From Neostapfia colusana (taxonomy: Eukaryota; Streptophyta; Magnoliopsida; Poales; Poaceae): a stretch of DNA of 64,000 nucleotides. Location: NCBI GenBank assembly GCA_030760725.1, contig JASWHV010000012.1, forward strand, positions 79,930,968 to 79,994,967. The letters run 5' to 3'. Below, one piece after another: positions 1-12,242 of this stretch. Position 1 is the stretch's first letter; the number at the start of each line of letters is the position of its first letter. The notes below the pieces were generated by a model, which worked only from the letters and a program-made list of their open reading frames with translations, was not told the DNA's origin and ran no database searches. The position numbers and the translations under genes were made by a program.

Positions 1-840
1 AGATTTTTAAGCCTCATTGTGCGGACCTTGAGCCGAAAGCATCGCAACTCCACAATCAAACAAGGAACGCTTTGTTACGATGCTCCTTGCACAAAGTAAA
101 AGTAAAGTTTAATGAGCCTATCTCTAATTCAATCATGGTTGCAATACAAGTTATAACACAGCCTTATCAAGTTCAAAAGAATAACCAGTTCAGTTCTTAC
201 TATGTCAAGACGCAGTGGGCAAGTATGCTCATATAACCGCGAGCGACGGTGAATCGAATCAGTATACGCCCGGACTACACGACACGTACACCCGTACTTC
301 GAGTTGCCGGCAGCAACCTCGATTGACGTTGTACGCGGCCACCTTTCCCAAGATCTTCCATATTGGACGCAGTCCAACTGTCCCGAGTACGTAAGCTCCC
401 TCAATGTACATGCCTGCAGTGGTATATTCTTGAGCGAGGTACCTCCTGCTACCCTGACGCCGAAAGCCTAAGGCAGTTGGAAAAGTTCCACTATTGATCT
501 CCCAAGGTACATCGATTTCCTGGGTCCCATATAGCCAGTATGCGCCCGGTACACAACTCAAACTTGTCCAACAGGGCCAAGCACGGACGGGCCTTAACCG
601 ACACAGGCAGGACTATGCACGCACGGCCTGCAACCTGCTGCATCTAAACCTCCATGCCCGTTCTCCATTTCTTATATGTGAACTTTCCTCATCTTTTCTA
701 ATTCGGACCCGTTCCGAGTAAACCAGCCCTAAACTCGCGAGTAGATTCCAACTACTCGACTTCTACCGGACCTTTCCGACTAACATTTAGCGTAGCCAAA
801 TCCACTCGAGGAGGTGCTATTCTACCCTTTCTATCTTAGG
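1..840. other. unassigned sequence, no gene seen
   Basis: I see no protein family, RNA gene or clear repeat end here. The short open frames are of random composition, overlap on both strands and have no recognisable domain. The stretch may be part of the repeat that follows, but I cannot place a boundary. Confidence 0.4.
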
Positions 841-3681
841 TATTTTTGGTCATGCAAGTGAGGTTTCCAATATCATCTAGAGTTAATGCAATCAACGATG
901 CAAAGCTATGATCTCTACAAATGGAAATGCTTTATAAAACTGGTTAAATGCAAATCGGGGCTTGCCTGTTTTGCAGGTGACTAAGATTACAATCAGTTAG
1001 TGACGATCACTTGGAGCTTGATCACTTGTTTTTCCTCCCTCCTTGACCTTCACTTCAAGTCCTTCTCACCTTCTTCACGTATATGCTACACGATATGGTC
1101 ATGCATATGTATTTAATTAAAAAGCTTTTGTTAATAAGATCAAATGACAGTTTTAAAACTGGAACTTTGTTTAAGAATTTAAAATGACACTGGTGCTAGT
1201 GGTTTGGGTTGGGCTTAAACACTAAGATCACATGTTAAGTGCTTTTCCCACTTAAGTGTTGATCACCTTAAGAGGTTACACATAACAGTGGTGATCGAGA
1301 GCTCTAATAGAGCTGAGAATTTTCATGTGAGTTCCTTGTCACAAGAAAGTCCTCTGGACCAAAATTTAGCACTTTTCATTGAGTGGTTTATTCAGAACAA
1401 TTCTCTAAGTGTTTAATCAAAGATGAATTAATTCTGAGTTAATACCCATGTTCATGTCAAACCCAGTGAACTACAATTTCAATTATAGTTCATAGAGTCT
1501 ACATGAATTTTCTAGGATTTTTAGAGCTAAGAATTGCCCAAAACTGAATTTACAAGTTTTGGAAATTTCTCTGAAAATGTTTCTGTATTCATTTGAAAAT
1601 AGGAACTTACAATCTGAATTACCCTGATCAATTCAACTCCAAATGAGCTGAAACTTTTACAGGAGTCTAATAACACCCTAAAAAATATTCTGGCAAAATT
1701 TGAGGATTTTTGGATAAACCAAACTCCATCTAAAATTCTTTTGCTGAAAAGCTTTTAAGAATTTTCCAGAATTAAATAAAGACTTTCCTACAAATGGGTT
1801 GCATATTTGGATAGAGTTTGTCAATATGAATCTAACCCAATTGGAATCACTAATTTTGGAGGTTGCTAGCAAAAGTTATGCTCTTCTAAAGTTTGGGGAA
1901 AAATCTGGAATTTGAATAAATCCGGGGAGAAGTTTAAACCTGACTGTGGGGCCACAGGGCACGTGTCAGCTGCTGAGGAAGTGCCACACGGGGTCACAGG
2001 GTCATTTTCCGCGCTGTCACAATTGATCCCACGCCACAGTGTATCCAGCCCACTGTTGCCGTGCGACAGACAGGCGGGCCCGACGAGGTCTTCTTCCACC
2101 TCCCGCTCCCGCGCGATCACGCCGTCGGGCTCGCCGGAGTAGCTCCGGGATCGGTCGTCCGGCCACCCCGGCGCTATAGCCCGCAAAAAGCTCCCTAGAA
2201 AGATTCTACAGCACCAGTGGAGGTTGGCCAAGCTCGGCATGGCCGCATAGGGGCTCGGGGACGGCTCTACCCTAGGGTTCACCGTGCACCCGCACCTTCC
2301 CGCCATACCCGCCTTCGGAAAGCTTGAAATTGCACCGTGTACAGGGTGTTTCATGCGAGGTTTCAAAAGAGAACTGGTGCGCCTACATGTCTGGCTTGTG
2401 TGTGCGAAGTTTCGTGGTGTCTAAACAACAATCGATCGGGAATTTTACAGAATCATACCGGAAGGTCAGTTTTCCCCGACCGGAGAGGATCTTCGAAATT
2501 CGTTGTCGAGAGGCAACGGCTGGAGCTGAGCTTCGGATGGAAGCTGCAGGAAGAACTCGCGCGTCCAACGGTGGCCTTACTTGGTCGTGAAACGCTCTGG
2601 AGGAGGCTATCCACGGGAGCACGTCGCCGCCGGGGTGTTTGGCCGCCGCGGGAACTCGATGTTCTCAGTGTAGAGGGCACGAACGCACTTGGCGATTGCT
2701 CGAGGAGGTCGAGGGAGGTGTGGTGGTATGGTTTTTCTGCTTAGAGGCGCTGCTCACTCGAATTGCCCGGGCTCCCGAGCGATCGAAGAAAAGCGGTTGC
2801 GTCTTTGTCTTTCGGTGCGAGGGAGAGAGAGAGGACTCGGCTTTGGTCCCGTGAGGGATAAGGGCGTGGCCGAGGGGGCGAGAACTGGGAGGAGCAGCTC
2901 GCCAGCGCGCCGGAAATCACCAGGAGCTGGCTGCTGGCTGTCCCTCGGTGTCGAGCGGAGGAAAGTCGGCGTCGGCCGTTGCTTCGCGTGGGAGGAAAAC
3001 AAACAGCGACTGGCTGCTTCACTGAAGATCTTTTTGCAAATTTTCAGTCCTCCCAATGACATGTGGGCCCCACATGTCAGTCCTCCTTATCTCTCTCAAA
3101 ATATCTCCCAAGTTTGAATATTGATAGAATTCAATTGTGGAAGTTTAAATCTGAGAGGCATTTGGATAATTGGGCAAGTTTTTTCCAAATTCAAATATGC
3201 ATTTGGATTCTTTGTCATTTAAAGTCTATTTTGGAAAATGGGTTGCAATTCATTTCCATAATTCATGAAACTTTGCACACCCCATAATTTGGACCCAAGG
3301 AATTCAAATATGAAATCTATTTTTTATTTTGGCTGCTGTAAATGAGATTTTCAGCACAACAGTTTTGAATTCCATAGTGTTGTCCTCATTTGAAATTTTA
3401 GTTTGAACAAATTGTTCCAAATCTGATATTTGTTTTCTCATACATATGGGAACTTCCCATCTTTGTTTTAGACCCCTCTTGGGTTCCAAGTTTTCAAATA
3501 AACATTTAAACTTGTGTGAAGAAAACCCTCATGTGTGTTGTCACATGTGGAAAAGTTTTAACAAGTACCAAATTTCATACATATGAAACCAACTTTTGCA
3601 AACAAGTGTTTCTTTATATTCATAATTTTGAGACCTTTACAAGTTACAGTTCTGAATTTTTATTGACAACCGTAGCGACAG
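841..3681 (-). repeat. probable minus-strand LTR or LTR-like repeat
   Basis: On the minus strand the block would start at 3681 with TGTCGCTACGG, a TG start like a plant LTR. It runs through AT-rich DNA into a GC-rich segment (about 1930-3070) with cereal-LTR-like composition, including the palindrome ACATGTGGGCCCCACATGT near 3060. No coding domain, PBS or polypurine tract was found. The other end and the target duplication were not located, so the class (a large Gypsy LTR is my guess) and the 841 boundary are uncertain. Confidence 0.3.
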
Positions 3682-3899
3682 GTCTCGCTCTGGATGGTGG
3701 CCGCTAGAGGATGAACGTGACCCCCTTGAAAAAATAAAATATGTAGGCAACAGCGGCAAGGGCTGGAAAATGAGCTGCAAGTAGGAATGATAATTTATCA
3801 GAACCATAGTGCCAGAAAGAAGCAATATGCAATTTATCACACTACACAATGCAATTTCTTCAACTCGAAGTGTGATATTTCATTTCATGACTATAATAT
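3682..3899. other. flank of the Copia-1 insertion
   Basis: This short stretch lies between the LTR-like repeat and the Copia-1 5' LTR. On the minus strand it holds an intron-end-like tract ending ACTTGCAG near 3778. Because the other side of Copia-1 is an NADP-ICDH pseudogene exon, this may be the next intron or exon border, but I could not match it to the enzyme. Confidence 0.3.
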
Positions 3900-4234
3900 T
3901 GATGGAATAAGTCTTGTACTCTTGGTCTTTGTGACTAGGTAGGACAGCATATTAGTCCTTGTTAGAATAACATCTTAATCCTTTGTTAGGACAACATCTT
4001 ATTTCTTGTTAGAACAGCATCTTAGTCTTTGTTAAGACATCATCTTAGTTCTTGTTTGGACAACATCTTAGTCTTTTGTTAGGAAAACATGCGACATCTC
4101 GGCAGTTGTCTTAGGCTATAAATATGTAACCCCAACCCCTATGTTGGGCATAGCATTGTGTGAGAAATAAACATAAAAAATTTCCCCAACTTCTAGTGTC
4201 ATCCTTTATGGGAGTAAGACTTCAGATACTAACA
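3900..4234 (+). repeat. 5' LTR of Copia-1
   Basis: It starts TGATGGAATAAG and matches the 3' LTR at 44219 through the TATA-like ataaatatgtaacc segment and the tgtgagaaataaaca tract. The end at AACA (4234) is set by the PBS-like sequence that follows. The final ~30 bases have no counterpart in the 3' LTR, so the 3' edge is uncertain. Confidence 0.75.
3941..4080 (+). repeat. tandem repeat in LTR, six ~23-bp units
   Basis: Six diverged copies of a unit like aggacaacatcttagtcctttgtt lie head to tail. The 3' LTR has only three such units (44263-44334), so the array changed length after insertion. Confidence 0.8.
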
Positions 4235-4249
4235 AGTGATATTAGAGTC
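4235..4249 (+). other. degenerate primer-binding site of Copia-1
   Basis: The bases agtgatattagagtc resemble the plant initiator tRNA-Met PBS tggtatcagagc with several transitions, directly after the presumed LTR end. Confidence 0.5.
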
Positions 4250-4413
4250 GTTCTATCCTGTAGACTAATCATCTCCTTCCCATGACTCTGTTTGTCCTCA
4301 GCTAGCAGCAATAACACCGGCTGTTCCAGCTCATCCCTCCTCTCCTGCACAGATGAGCAACGGCATGTCTGAGGCAGCCTCTTCCCCACACGGTAGTCCC
4401 CCACTAGCGTGCC

Positions 4414-5797
4414 ATGTCCGAAGGACAGCCTCAGCGCTCGGTCGCTTTGAGCGTGCGACATCGGCAGGAGGCCGAGGTCGCCGCGATAGAAGAACGTGAG
4501 CAAGCGGCGACAGAGACTGCAGCGATGACGGTGAGGGCGGCGAGGCTGGCGGCGGCGGAACTGGCAGCGGCAAGGGCGGAAGTAGAAGCAGCAGCGGCTG
4601 CGGATGCAGCGCGTGTGGCTGCAGCGGAGCTTGAGGCTCTGCGTGGCAGCAGCGCCCGAGGCTCTGTTTCTATCAACGGCGGCACCAACGAAGACCTCAA
4701 GCTGGCGAGGGAGGTAGCACGACCACAGGCGACACAGTGGACAGCAGCGCCCCCCATGGGTGCGACGGCAGCAGCCCAGACGGGCGCGGACGCGCCAGCG
4801 ATGCTCCCGGCGAGGGCGGCTAGGTCGACGAAGATCGCAGCATTTATAGGCCGCGAGACTCTCCCTCCCCGGACAGATACCATGGTAAACACGGGATCTA
4901 GGCCATTGTCAGGGACGTCAGTCTCGACGGTGGGTGGCCTACCCTCACCATGACTAACTATGTCAAGTGGGCCGCGGTGATGAGGATACCGCTCCAAGTG
5001 CGGCACATGTGGGAAGCAGTCCGGTACGGCGACGTCGACTACTACGAGAATCGATAGGCGCTGGATGCCCTCATTGCTGTAGTGCCACCCGAGATGCAGT
5101 TCTTCGCTTTCCAAGAAGTGAACTGCCAAGGAGGCCTAAGACGCCATCGCTGCGACACACATCGGCAGCGACCGCGCTCGCAAGACCACACTGTAGGCAC
5201 TCCGCAAGGAGTGGGAGAACCTGGCCTTCAAGCCAGGTGAGGACGTTGATGACTTTACTCTCCGTCTCAACACTTGCTGCAGAAGATGGTGCAGTTCAAT
5301 GAGAACACCTACGACGAGGAGAGAGTCGTCGAGAAGCTCTTCCGTTGCATCCCTGAGAAGTACAAGCAGATCGCTCGCTCGATCGAGTCTCTGCTGGACC
5401 TCTCCACGATGTCGATTGAAGAGGCGATAGGTCGCCTCAAGATCGTCGACAGTGACGAACCTCAGCCTCTCTCGAGCCCTATCCCCATCGGCATGAAGCT
5501 ACATCTCACTTGGGAGCAGTGGGAGGCCTGCCAAGGTGACGGGAAGAAGGGGAGCCCTCTTCCTCGACAGGCAGCCGCAAGCGCGGCAAGCCGTACAAGG
5601 TGCGCGGAGGTGCCCGGGCCGGGGCGCGGAGACGTGCCGAGGGTGGCGCCCGCGGAGGCGCTCAGGGTGGCGCCGCCAGCAACCGGAAGCCAGCACGAGA
5701 CGACGCCTGCCACAATTGTGGCAAGCTTGGTTATTGGGCCAAGGAGTGTTGGCAGCCACGATGCGGCCAAGCGCCCACGTCGCACAGGTGGAGGAGA
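4414..5797 (+). pseudogene. Copia-1 gag remnant
   Basis: The capsid/nucleocapsid part of the Copia-1 polyprotein. An alanine-rich N-terminal segment starts at ATG 4414 and runs to a stop near 4951. Gag core pieces follow in shifted frames: NYVKWAAVM near 4960, then VQFNENTYDEERVVEKLFRC near 5290, then IESLLDLSTMSIEEAIGRLK. A CCHC zinc knuckle (CHNCGKLGYWAKEC) lies near 5710-5750. Several frameshifts and a TAG near 5055 separate the pieces. The frame is cut at 5802 by the Gypsy cluster and resumes at 28706. Family assignment is firm; it cannot make a full Gag. Confidence 0.8.
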
Positions 5798-5802
5798 ACC
5801 CC
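5798..5802. repeat. target-site duplication acccc (left)
   Basis: ACCCC directly precedes the TG of the first Gypsy LTR and recurs at 28701-28705 after the last LTR base. It marks the outermost ends of the Gypsy cluster. Confidence 0.9.
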
Positions 5803-7451
5803 TGTAACACCCCAAAATTTTGATTCAAAACCCTAAATCATGTTAAGAGGGGAATTTAAAATTTTTTGGACGTGTTGCATGTTTTGCAAAAATTCAAATT
5901 CAAACTAGAATTCAAATTAAACTCAAATCAGAAAAGAAATAGAAAAAGAAAAAGAGAAAACAGAAAAAAAACCGGCCAGTGGGCCGAAACCCACCAGCCG
6001 GCCCAGCCAGCGCCCGCGCCAGCCCGCAGCCGCGCGCGCCGCTTCCTTCCGCTGACAGGTGGGACCCACCAGATCGTCGTCTACCTCGCGCCCGCGCCGG
6101 ACTCCCTCTCACACGAATCAAAACCGATCGGGATTTCGGCGTATCCCCGCTGAATTCTGTTCGTAGGCGACGCGGACTTGATCTAAACCACCCCGCCGCC
6201 CTTCCCCGTCTATAAAAACCCCGGCCTCGTTCTGTTTTTCCCACGCGATCCGCCGATTTTCCTCCGGTGAGAACCGAGACTTCTCCGGCGAATTCTGGCC
6301 GATCTAAGCTCGGAAATTCCGATCTAACTCGCTGGTCTTGATCCACCGCCTCCGGGGAACCTTGCAGGTGCAGAAAACTCGGTGACTTGCGGTGTAAACA
6401 CAACGCCGACGAGCTTCGCCGTGGTTTCGCCTCGGACCTCGTCGCCGATCACTTTCCAGGACCTCCGAGCTCAAGAAAACCCCCGGGGTGAGATCTCCGA
6501 CCTCCCCTCCACCGATCTATACCATAAAATCTCAGTTCTAGGAAGAATTCTCGAAGATCCGAAAGTCTCCGGCGAGATCGCCGCTTCCCGCCGCTGTGCG
6601 CCGCCGGCAGCGCCGCCCGCGCTCGATCAGAGCGACGTGGCCGCTTGTGCGCCGTTTATTTCAAATCGCACGGTAGGGTTTCAACCCCCGCGTACCGGTT
6701 CGATGTTATAATCTCGGCCGTCAGTTTAAAATCGGACGGTCCACGTCAGCCCCGCGTTATAAAGACTGGAAATCTTGCGTGCTACCGCCTGGGGTTCTCG
6801 AGAAATAAGAGCTAGCCCCGGAAACTTCTGATCTAGCCCCTGGAACTCCAGAAAATCATGTAAATTCATTTAAAAATCAGTTTTAGCCCCTGGACTTAAT
6901 AAAAATTAGGAAAAACACCTCTGATAAGTGTAGCTAAACCTCTGGAAATTCTGAAAATAATATTATAGACCTGTCATGGGGTGAGTTTACCTTTTTAGCC
7001 ATGTTTAGTATTTAAATTAGGAAATTGGATATGTGGCTAGTGTTTAAAAATTAAAAAGTGGGACAAACATATTGTCATAATTAAATTAAAAACTTTCTCA
7101 GTATTTAGAAAACTTTGGAGTGAGATAAAACATATTTTGGGTTGAATTGAATCTGTTTAATTTATTATTCACATTTAGGGACACATTTTTAAGTAATGAA
7201 TAGTTTTAGAAAATAGGGAAAATAATTGTGAAATAGTTTACATCACAGGCAAAGGTTAAAATATGTTATTAAATTATTTAGGACCAGAACCTATTCTGTT
7301 TAGATGATGTGTTTTACTAATTTCATAATAAAATACACATTTATGCATAGGAAAATAAATCTGAAAATATAGCAACTAGTAAATGATAAATGGAGTTTCT
7401 AAAATCCAAAGAATTCAGTTTAGGGTTGGTAGAAATTCTGAAGGCACATAT
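5803..7451 (+). repeat. 5' part of element A 5' LTR
   Basis: The first 1649 bases of a ~3.4-kb Tekay LTR, cut at cacata/t by element B. Its CG-rich core (6040-6700) is closer to the LTR at 25464 than to that at 22023. It includes a TATA box at 6211. Confidence 0.88.
6211..6217 (+). promoter_or_regulatory. LTR TATA box (tataaaa)
   Basis: TATAAAA in a CG-rich context (cccgtctataaaaacccc). The same box occurs in the LTRs at about 22430 and 25673 and in element B (minus). It is the likely RNA polymerase II promoter of this LTR family. Confidence 0.7.
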
Positions 7452-10400
7452 TGTCACACCCGGTTTTTCTGAAGAACAACCAAGTGAATATCACATGTAT
7501 GCCAGGATCATTTTCTCATACATGTGATGACAAATAGTGAAGCATCATTTATTACAAGCCAGGTATTGAATATAAGTAAGTCTTACATAGTAAATGTCTC
7601 GATGGACAATTAATAAGTTCATCACAAGTAAATAAACTAGCAGCGGAATATTATTCTTTAGGGCTCCATCACAGGCGTTGCTCGGGGGTCTTCATGAACC
7701 TAAAAATCTTCCTCGGGTCCAAAATCTTGGTCATTATACACCACCTCATTATCTTGATCTGAGCAGCAATATAAACCAACAAATATGCAAGGTTGAGTAC
7801 CAATGGTACTCAGCAAGTGTGGGAAAATTTTATCATGCACGGCTAGAACAAGGAGAGGTTGAACTCATGGTTAAAGCACTACGCAATTAATACCTATCAC
7901 CTTAGCTTATTAAGCACCTACGTTATTATACAGGTGAAATGGTCCCAATTTCCCATCCCATCATTGTAATCCAATAACCATAACATCATTTCCAATGTTA
8001 AGCTCCCCGCTTAACTTCCAAAACCATCAATCCTCTAATCATGAATAAGTCCAGGCCGCTCTTAACCGTGAGCACGGCTGTCAAGACAGTTTTGACTCTG
8101 CAGAGTTTGTACCACTGTACCCACATGTAGTGATTTCATCCCCCGTTGCCGGGTGGACTAAAAGAACCTCCATTATGCCAGTGGCTACGTTCCACATTCA
8201 CACTTCCCAGGTGTGCAGCCAGGAGATCACTACGAAGCCTTTACAAAGGGATTCCCGACGAGCGTGGGCCCACTGAGGTTTCACCCCTAACAGCATACAA
8301 GAGGCTCCAACCCCGCTGCAGTGGCCCCCTCTTGAGCCTTGCGGTTCATATGGTAGTCCAGCTGGCACCTACTCCCCGCACCCTCCAACACACCCATACT
8401 ACGCCGGGGATACACCTAATTAATTGGCCAAGCTGCCCCATCTCAGCATGTGGTTGGCACTGTAAAGCCGGGTTACATGCTCCATGAACCGGTCCTTAGG
8501 ATCCAGGCAAGTACTAAACACAAACCCAAATCTCGTGCACCCAGCACACAACCAAAACATCCAACTTGCCTTGATCCCTACCTCTACATAACTCACAATG
8601 TCTCATTCAAGAGTATGGTAATATAAACTCATGATCTCATGTCCCAAATATCCCATTCTAAGCATGGCTAAGCATATGCATGGAAATAAATAACATGACA
8701 AAATAAATCCCAACCCAAGCTACAAGGAAACAAGGTAATGCAATTCTAGGGAAACTTCCTAGCATGGGTTTCATATTTCATTTGACAATGCAAATAATTC
8801 TATCTACACATCCTAGCATAGGATCAAAGTGGTCAAGGACACTTGCCTCCTTCTTGCTGCTCTTGAAATGGGTAGTCCTGATCTTGGAAAGGAATAACTT
8901 GCTCTTGAACAGTTTCTACTTCATACCATCACACATAGCAAAAGAAAAATAACAATCATAAGACATAGTTCACACTTCTACTTCATACAAACCACACATT
9001 CACATTTATAAAAGTTCTTTACCATTATATGTGTTGTGGTTACTTTATGTGTGTTGAGTTGTGGCTTGTATGCACTTTTAACCATGTGTATAAGATTCCT
9101 ACTTTCGTGCCCACATTTATACTTACATACTATTTATATGGGTTTCCCATAAATTTCTTATATTCAACTACTACACCTTTTTACTACCAAGTGTGTATGA
9201 AAAGTATTTTTCTTCCCCATATGTGCCTTCATAATTTCTACCAACCCTAAACTGAACCCTTTGGATTTTAAAAACTCCAATTATCTATTTTTTATACTCC
9301 CATGCATAATTGTGTATTTTATTATGAAATTAGTAATACACATCACCTAAACAGTATAGGTTCTGGTCCTAAATAATTTAATAACATATTTTGACCTTGG
9401 CTTCTGATGTATACTATTTCATAATTATTTTCCCTATTTTTTTCTATAGCTATTCTTTACTTAAAAATGTGTCCCTATACTAATAAATGTGAATAATAGA
9501 CGAAACAGATTTATTTCAGCCCCAAAATATATTTTTATCTCACTCCAAAGTTTTCTAAGTACTGAGAAAGTTTTTAATTAATTTTGACAATTATGTTTGT
9601 CCCCTTTTTTAATTTTTAAACACTAGTTACATATTCAATTTTCTAAATTAAATACTAAACAAGGCTAAAATAATGAATTCACCCCATTACAGGGTCTATA
9701 ATATTATTTTCATAATTTCCAGGGGTCTAGCTACACTTATCAGAGGTGTTTTTCCTAATTTCTATTAAGTCCAGGGGTTAAAACTGATTTTTAAATGGAT
9801 TTACATGATTTTCTGGAGTTCTAGGGGCTAGATCTGAAGTTTCCGGGGCTAGCTCTCAATTCCAGAGAACCCCAGGGGGTAGCACGTAAGAATTCCAGTC
9901 TTTATAATGCGGGGCTAACGTGGACCGTCCGATTTTAAACCAACGGCTGAGATTATAACATCGAACCGGTACGCGGGGTTTTAAAGTCTACCGTGCGATT
10001 TAAAATAAACGGCGCACAAGCGGCCACGTCGCTCTGATCGAGCGCGGGCGGCGCTGCCGACGGCGCATGGCGGCGGGAAGCGGCGATCTCGCCGGAAAGT
10101 TTCGGATCCTCAAGAATTCTGCCTAAAACTGTGATCTTATGGCATAGATCGGTAGAGGGGAGGTCAGGGATCTCACCTCGGGGGTTTTCTCGAGCTCGGG
10201 GGTCCTGGAAAGTGCTCGGCGGCGAGGTCCGAGGCAAAACCACGGCGAAGCTCGTTGGCGCTGGGTTTACACCGTAACTCTCCAAGTTTTCTGCACCTGC
10301 AAAGTTCCCCGGAGGCGGTGGATCAAGACCAGCGAGTTAGATCAGAGTTTCCGAGCTTAGATCGGCCAGAATTCACCGGCGAAGTCTCGGTGCTCACCGG

Positions 10401-10868
10401 AGTAAAAATCGGCGATCGCGTGAGAAAAACCGATCGGGGCTGGGGTTTTTATAGCCGGGGGAGGGCGGTGGGTCGGTTGTGATCGAGTTTGATTCTTCTG
10501 GGACCGGAATTCGGGCTGAGGGACGCGGTTTTCAATCGGTTAAGATCGCGCGCGCTCGGGGGGAAAAGTCCGGGCCGCGGACGCTCGGGGTTAGGGATGA
10601 CAGGTGGGTCCCACCCGTCTGTGAGAGACAGCGCGGCGCGCGCGGGGGCGGGCTGGCGCGGGGAAACTGGGCCGGCTGGCGGGTTTCGGCCCACTGGCCG
10701 GTTTTTTTCCCGTTTCTCTTTTTCTTTTTCCATTTCTTTTCTGTTTTGAGTATAATTTGAATTCCAGTTTGAATTTGATTTTTTGCAAAACATGCAACAC
10801 GTCCAAAAATTTTTAAATTCCCGTCTGAACATGGTTTAGAGTTTTGAATAAAAATTTGGGGTGTTACA
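7452..10868 (-). repeat. 3' LTR of element B
   Basis: On the minus strand it starts TGTAACACCCC (10868) and ends GTGTGACA (7452). It contains a TATA box at 10446-10453 and the family-conserved block with ctctgcagag (about 8060-8510). The 70-codon open frame at 7678 is only LTR sequence. Confidence 0.92.
10446..10453 (-). promoter_or_regulatory. TATA box in element B LTR
   Basis: The minus strand reads ggctataaaaacccca, matching the TATA box position of the other Tekay LTRs in the cluster. Confidence 0.65.
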
Positions 10869-10885
10869 GCTCTACCCCCCTTAAA
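10869..10885 (-). other. polypurine tract of element B
   Basis: The minus strand reads ttttaaggggggtagagc directly before the 3' LTR. This is the plus-strand DNA primer site; the same tract precedes the LTRs at 22023 and 53050. Confidence 0.85.
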
Positions 10886-10913
10886 AGAAATCTCGTCCTC
10901 GAGATTGGTGTTT

Positions 10914-12242
10914 CTAAGAAAACAATTCCGGAAATTGTGCCTTAAGCTCATCTTCCCGTTCCCAAGTGGCTTCCTCTTCTGAGTGATGCTTCCACTGCAC
11001 CTTGCACATCCGGATTCTTTTATTTCTGGTGAGGCGTTCCATTGTCTCCAAAATCTTGTAGGGCTGCTCGGCATAAGACAAATCTTCAGCTACATCCACT
11101 TCATTCATGGGTAACACCTCTTCAGGCGTCCTCAGGCATTTCTTGAGTTGTGACACATGGAATACATCGTGTACATCTGATAGATGAACCGGTAACTCTA
11201 GTTGATACGCCACTTCGCCTTTCCTTTCCAAAACTTGAAAGGGTCCTATGTATCGAGGCGACAACTTCCCTTTCACCTTGAACCGACGAAGTCCTCTGAT
11301 AGGGGACACCTTGAGATAAACATAATCTCCCACGTTGAAAACGAGTTCTCTTCTTCGTACATCAGCATAACTCTTCTGGCGTGTTTGTGCTATCCTCAAG
11401 TTGTTGCGAATCTCCCTCACCTTCGCCTCGGCTTCTTGTAGCACTTCTGGACCAAACACTTTACTTTCTCCTGTTTGGTTCCAAAATAGGGGAGTTCTGC
11501 ACTTCCTTCCATACAAAGCTTCAAACGGTGACATCTTCATACTAGCTTGATAACTGTTGTTATAGGAAAACTCCGCATACGGTAAGTTCTTGTCCCAACT
11601 CCTATTGTTTTTGAGTGCACATGCCCTTAACATATCTTCAAGGATCTGATTGGTTCTCTCCGTCTGCCCGTCAGTTTGGGGATGATAGGCAGAGCTGAAG
11701 TTCAGATGGGTTCCCATGGTTTCATGCAACTTCTGCCAAAACCTCGAGGTGAACTGTGTCCCTCGGTCCGACACTATCTTCTTTGGCACTCCATGGTAAC
11801 ACACAATCCTTGACATGTACAATTCTGCCAATTTGGATCCGCTGTAGCTTTCTTTCACAGAGATAAAATGAGCTACCTTGGTTAGCCTATCAATAATGAC
11901 CCATATTGAATCATACCCGGATTGGGTCCTAGGCAATCCCACGACAAAATCCATGCTGATTTCTTCCCACTTCCATTCAGGCACTTTGAGTGGTTGCAGT
12001 AATCCCGCGGGTCGTTGATGTTCTGCTTTCACCAACTGACATGTGTCACATAGGGCAACATGTTCCGCGACATCTCGCTTCATGCCATACCACCAATTGC
12101 TCTTGAGGTCCTGGTACATCTTCGTACTCCCAGGATGAATGGAATAGTCGGAATCATGAGCCTCCTTCAAAATCAATTCACGGATCTCCTTTACTTCTGG
12201 CACACAGATTCTTTTCCCGTGCCACACCGTTCCTTGTTCATC
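10914..12242 (-). pseudogene. element B integrase with chromodomain-like C-terminus
   Basis: The C-terminal part of the B polyprotein, separated from RNase H by one nonsense codon at 12243-12245, so in the present copy it has no start of its own. The zinc-binding end (CDTCQLVKAEHQRP) comes first. The catalytic core follows with its acidic residues in place: DFVVGLPRTQSG, then IVSDRGTQFTSRFW, then HPQTDGQTERTNQ. A GPF/Y-type segment (PRYIGPFQVLERKGEVAYQL) is next. The end, QWKHHSEEEATWERE, is the chromodomain-like module of Tekay/Del elements, which in this lineage is thought to guide integration to heterochromatin. The frame is otherwise open to the stop just before the polypurine tract. Confidence 0.88.

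Noticed and set aside
129..721. Short frames at the window start
   Set aside because: No family, no ATG context or codon pattern supporting a gene, overlapping on both strands.
3700..3849. ICDH exon left of Copia-1
   Set aside because: Only an acceptor-like tract and ATTTTCCAG are suggestive; the following codons do not match the enzyme.
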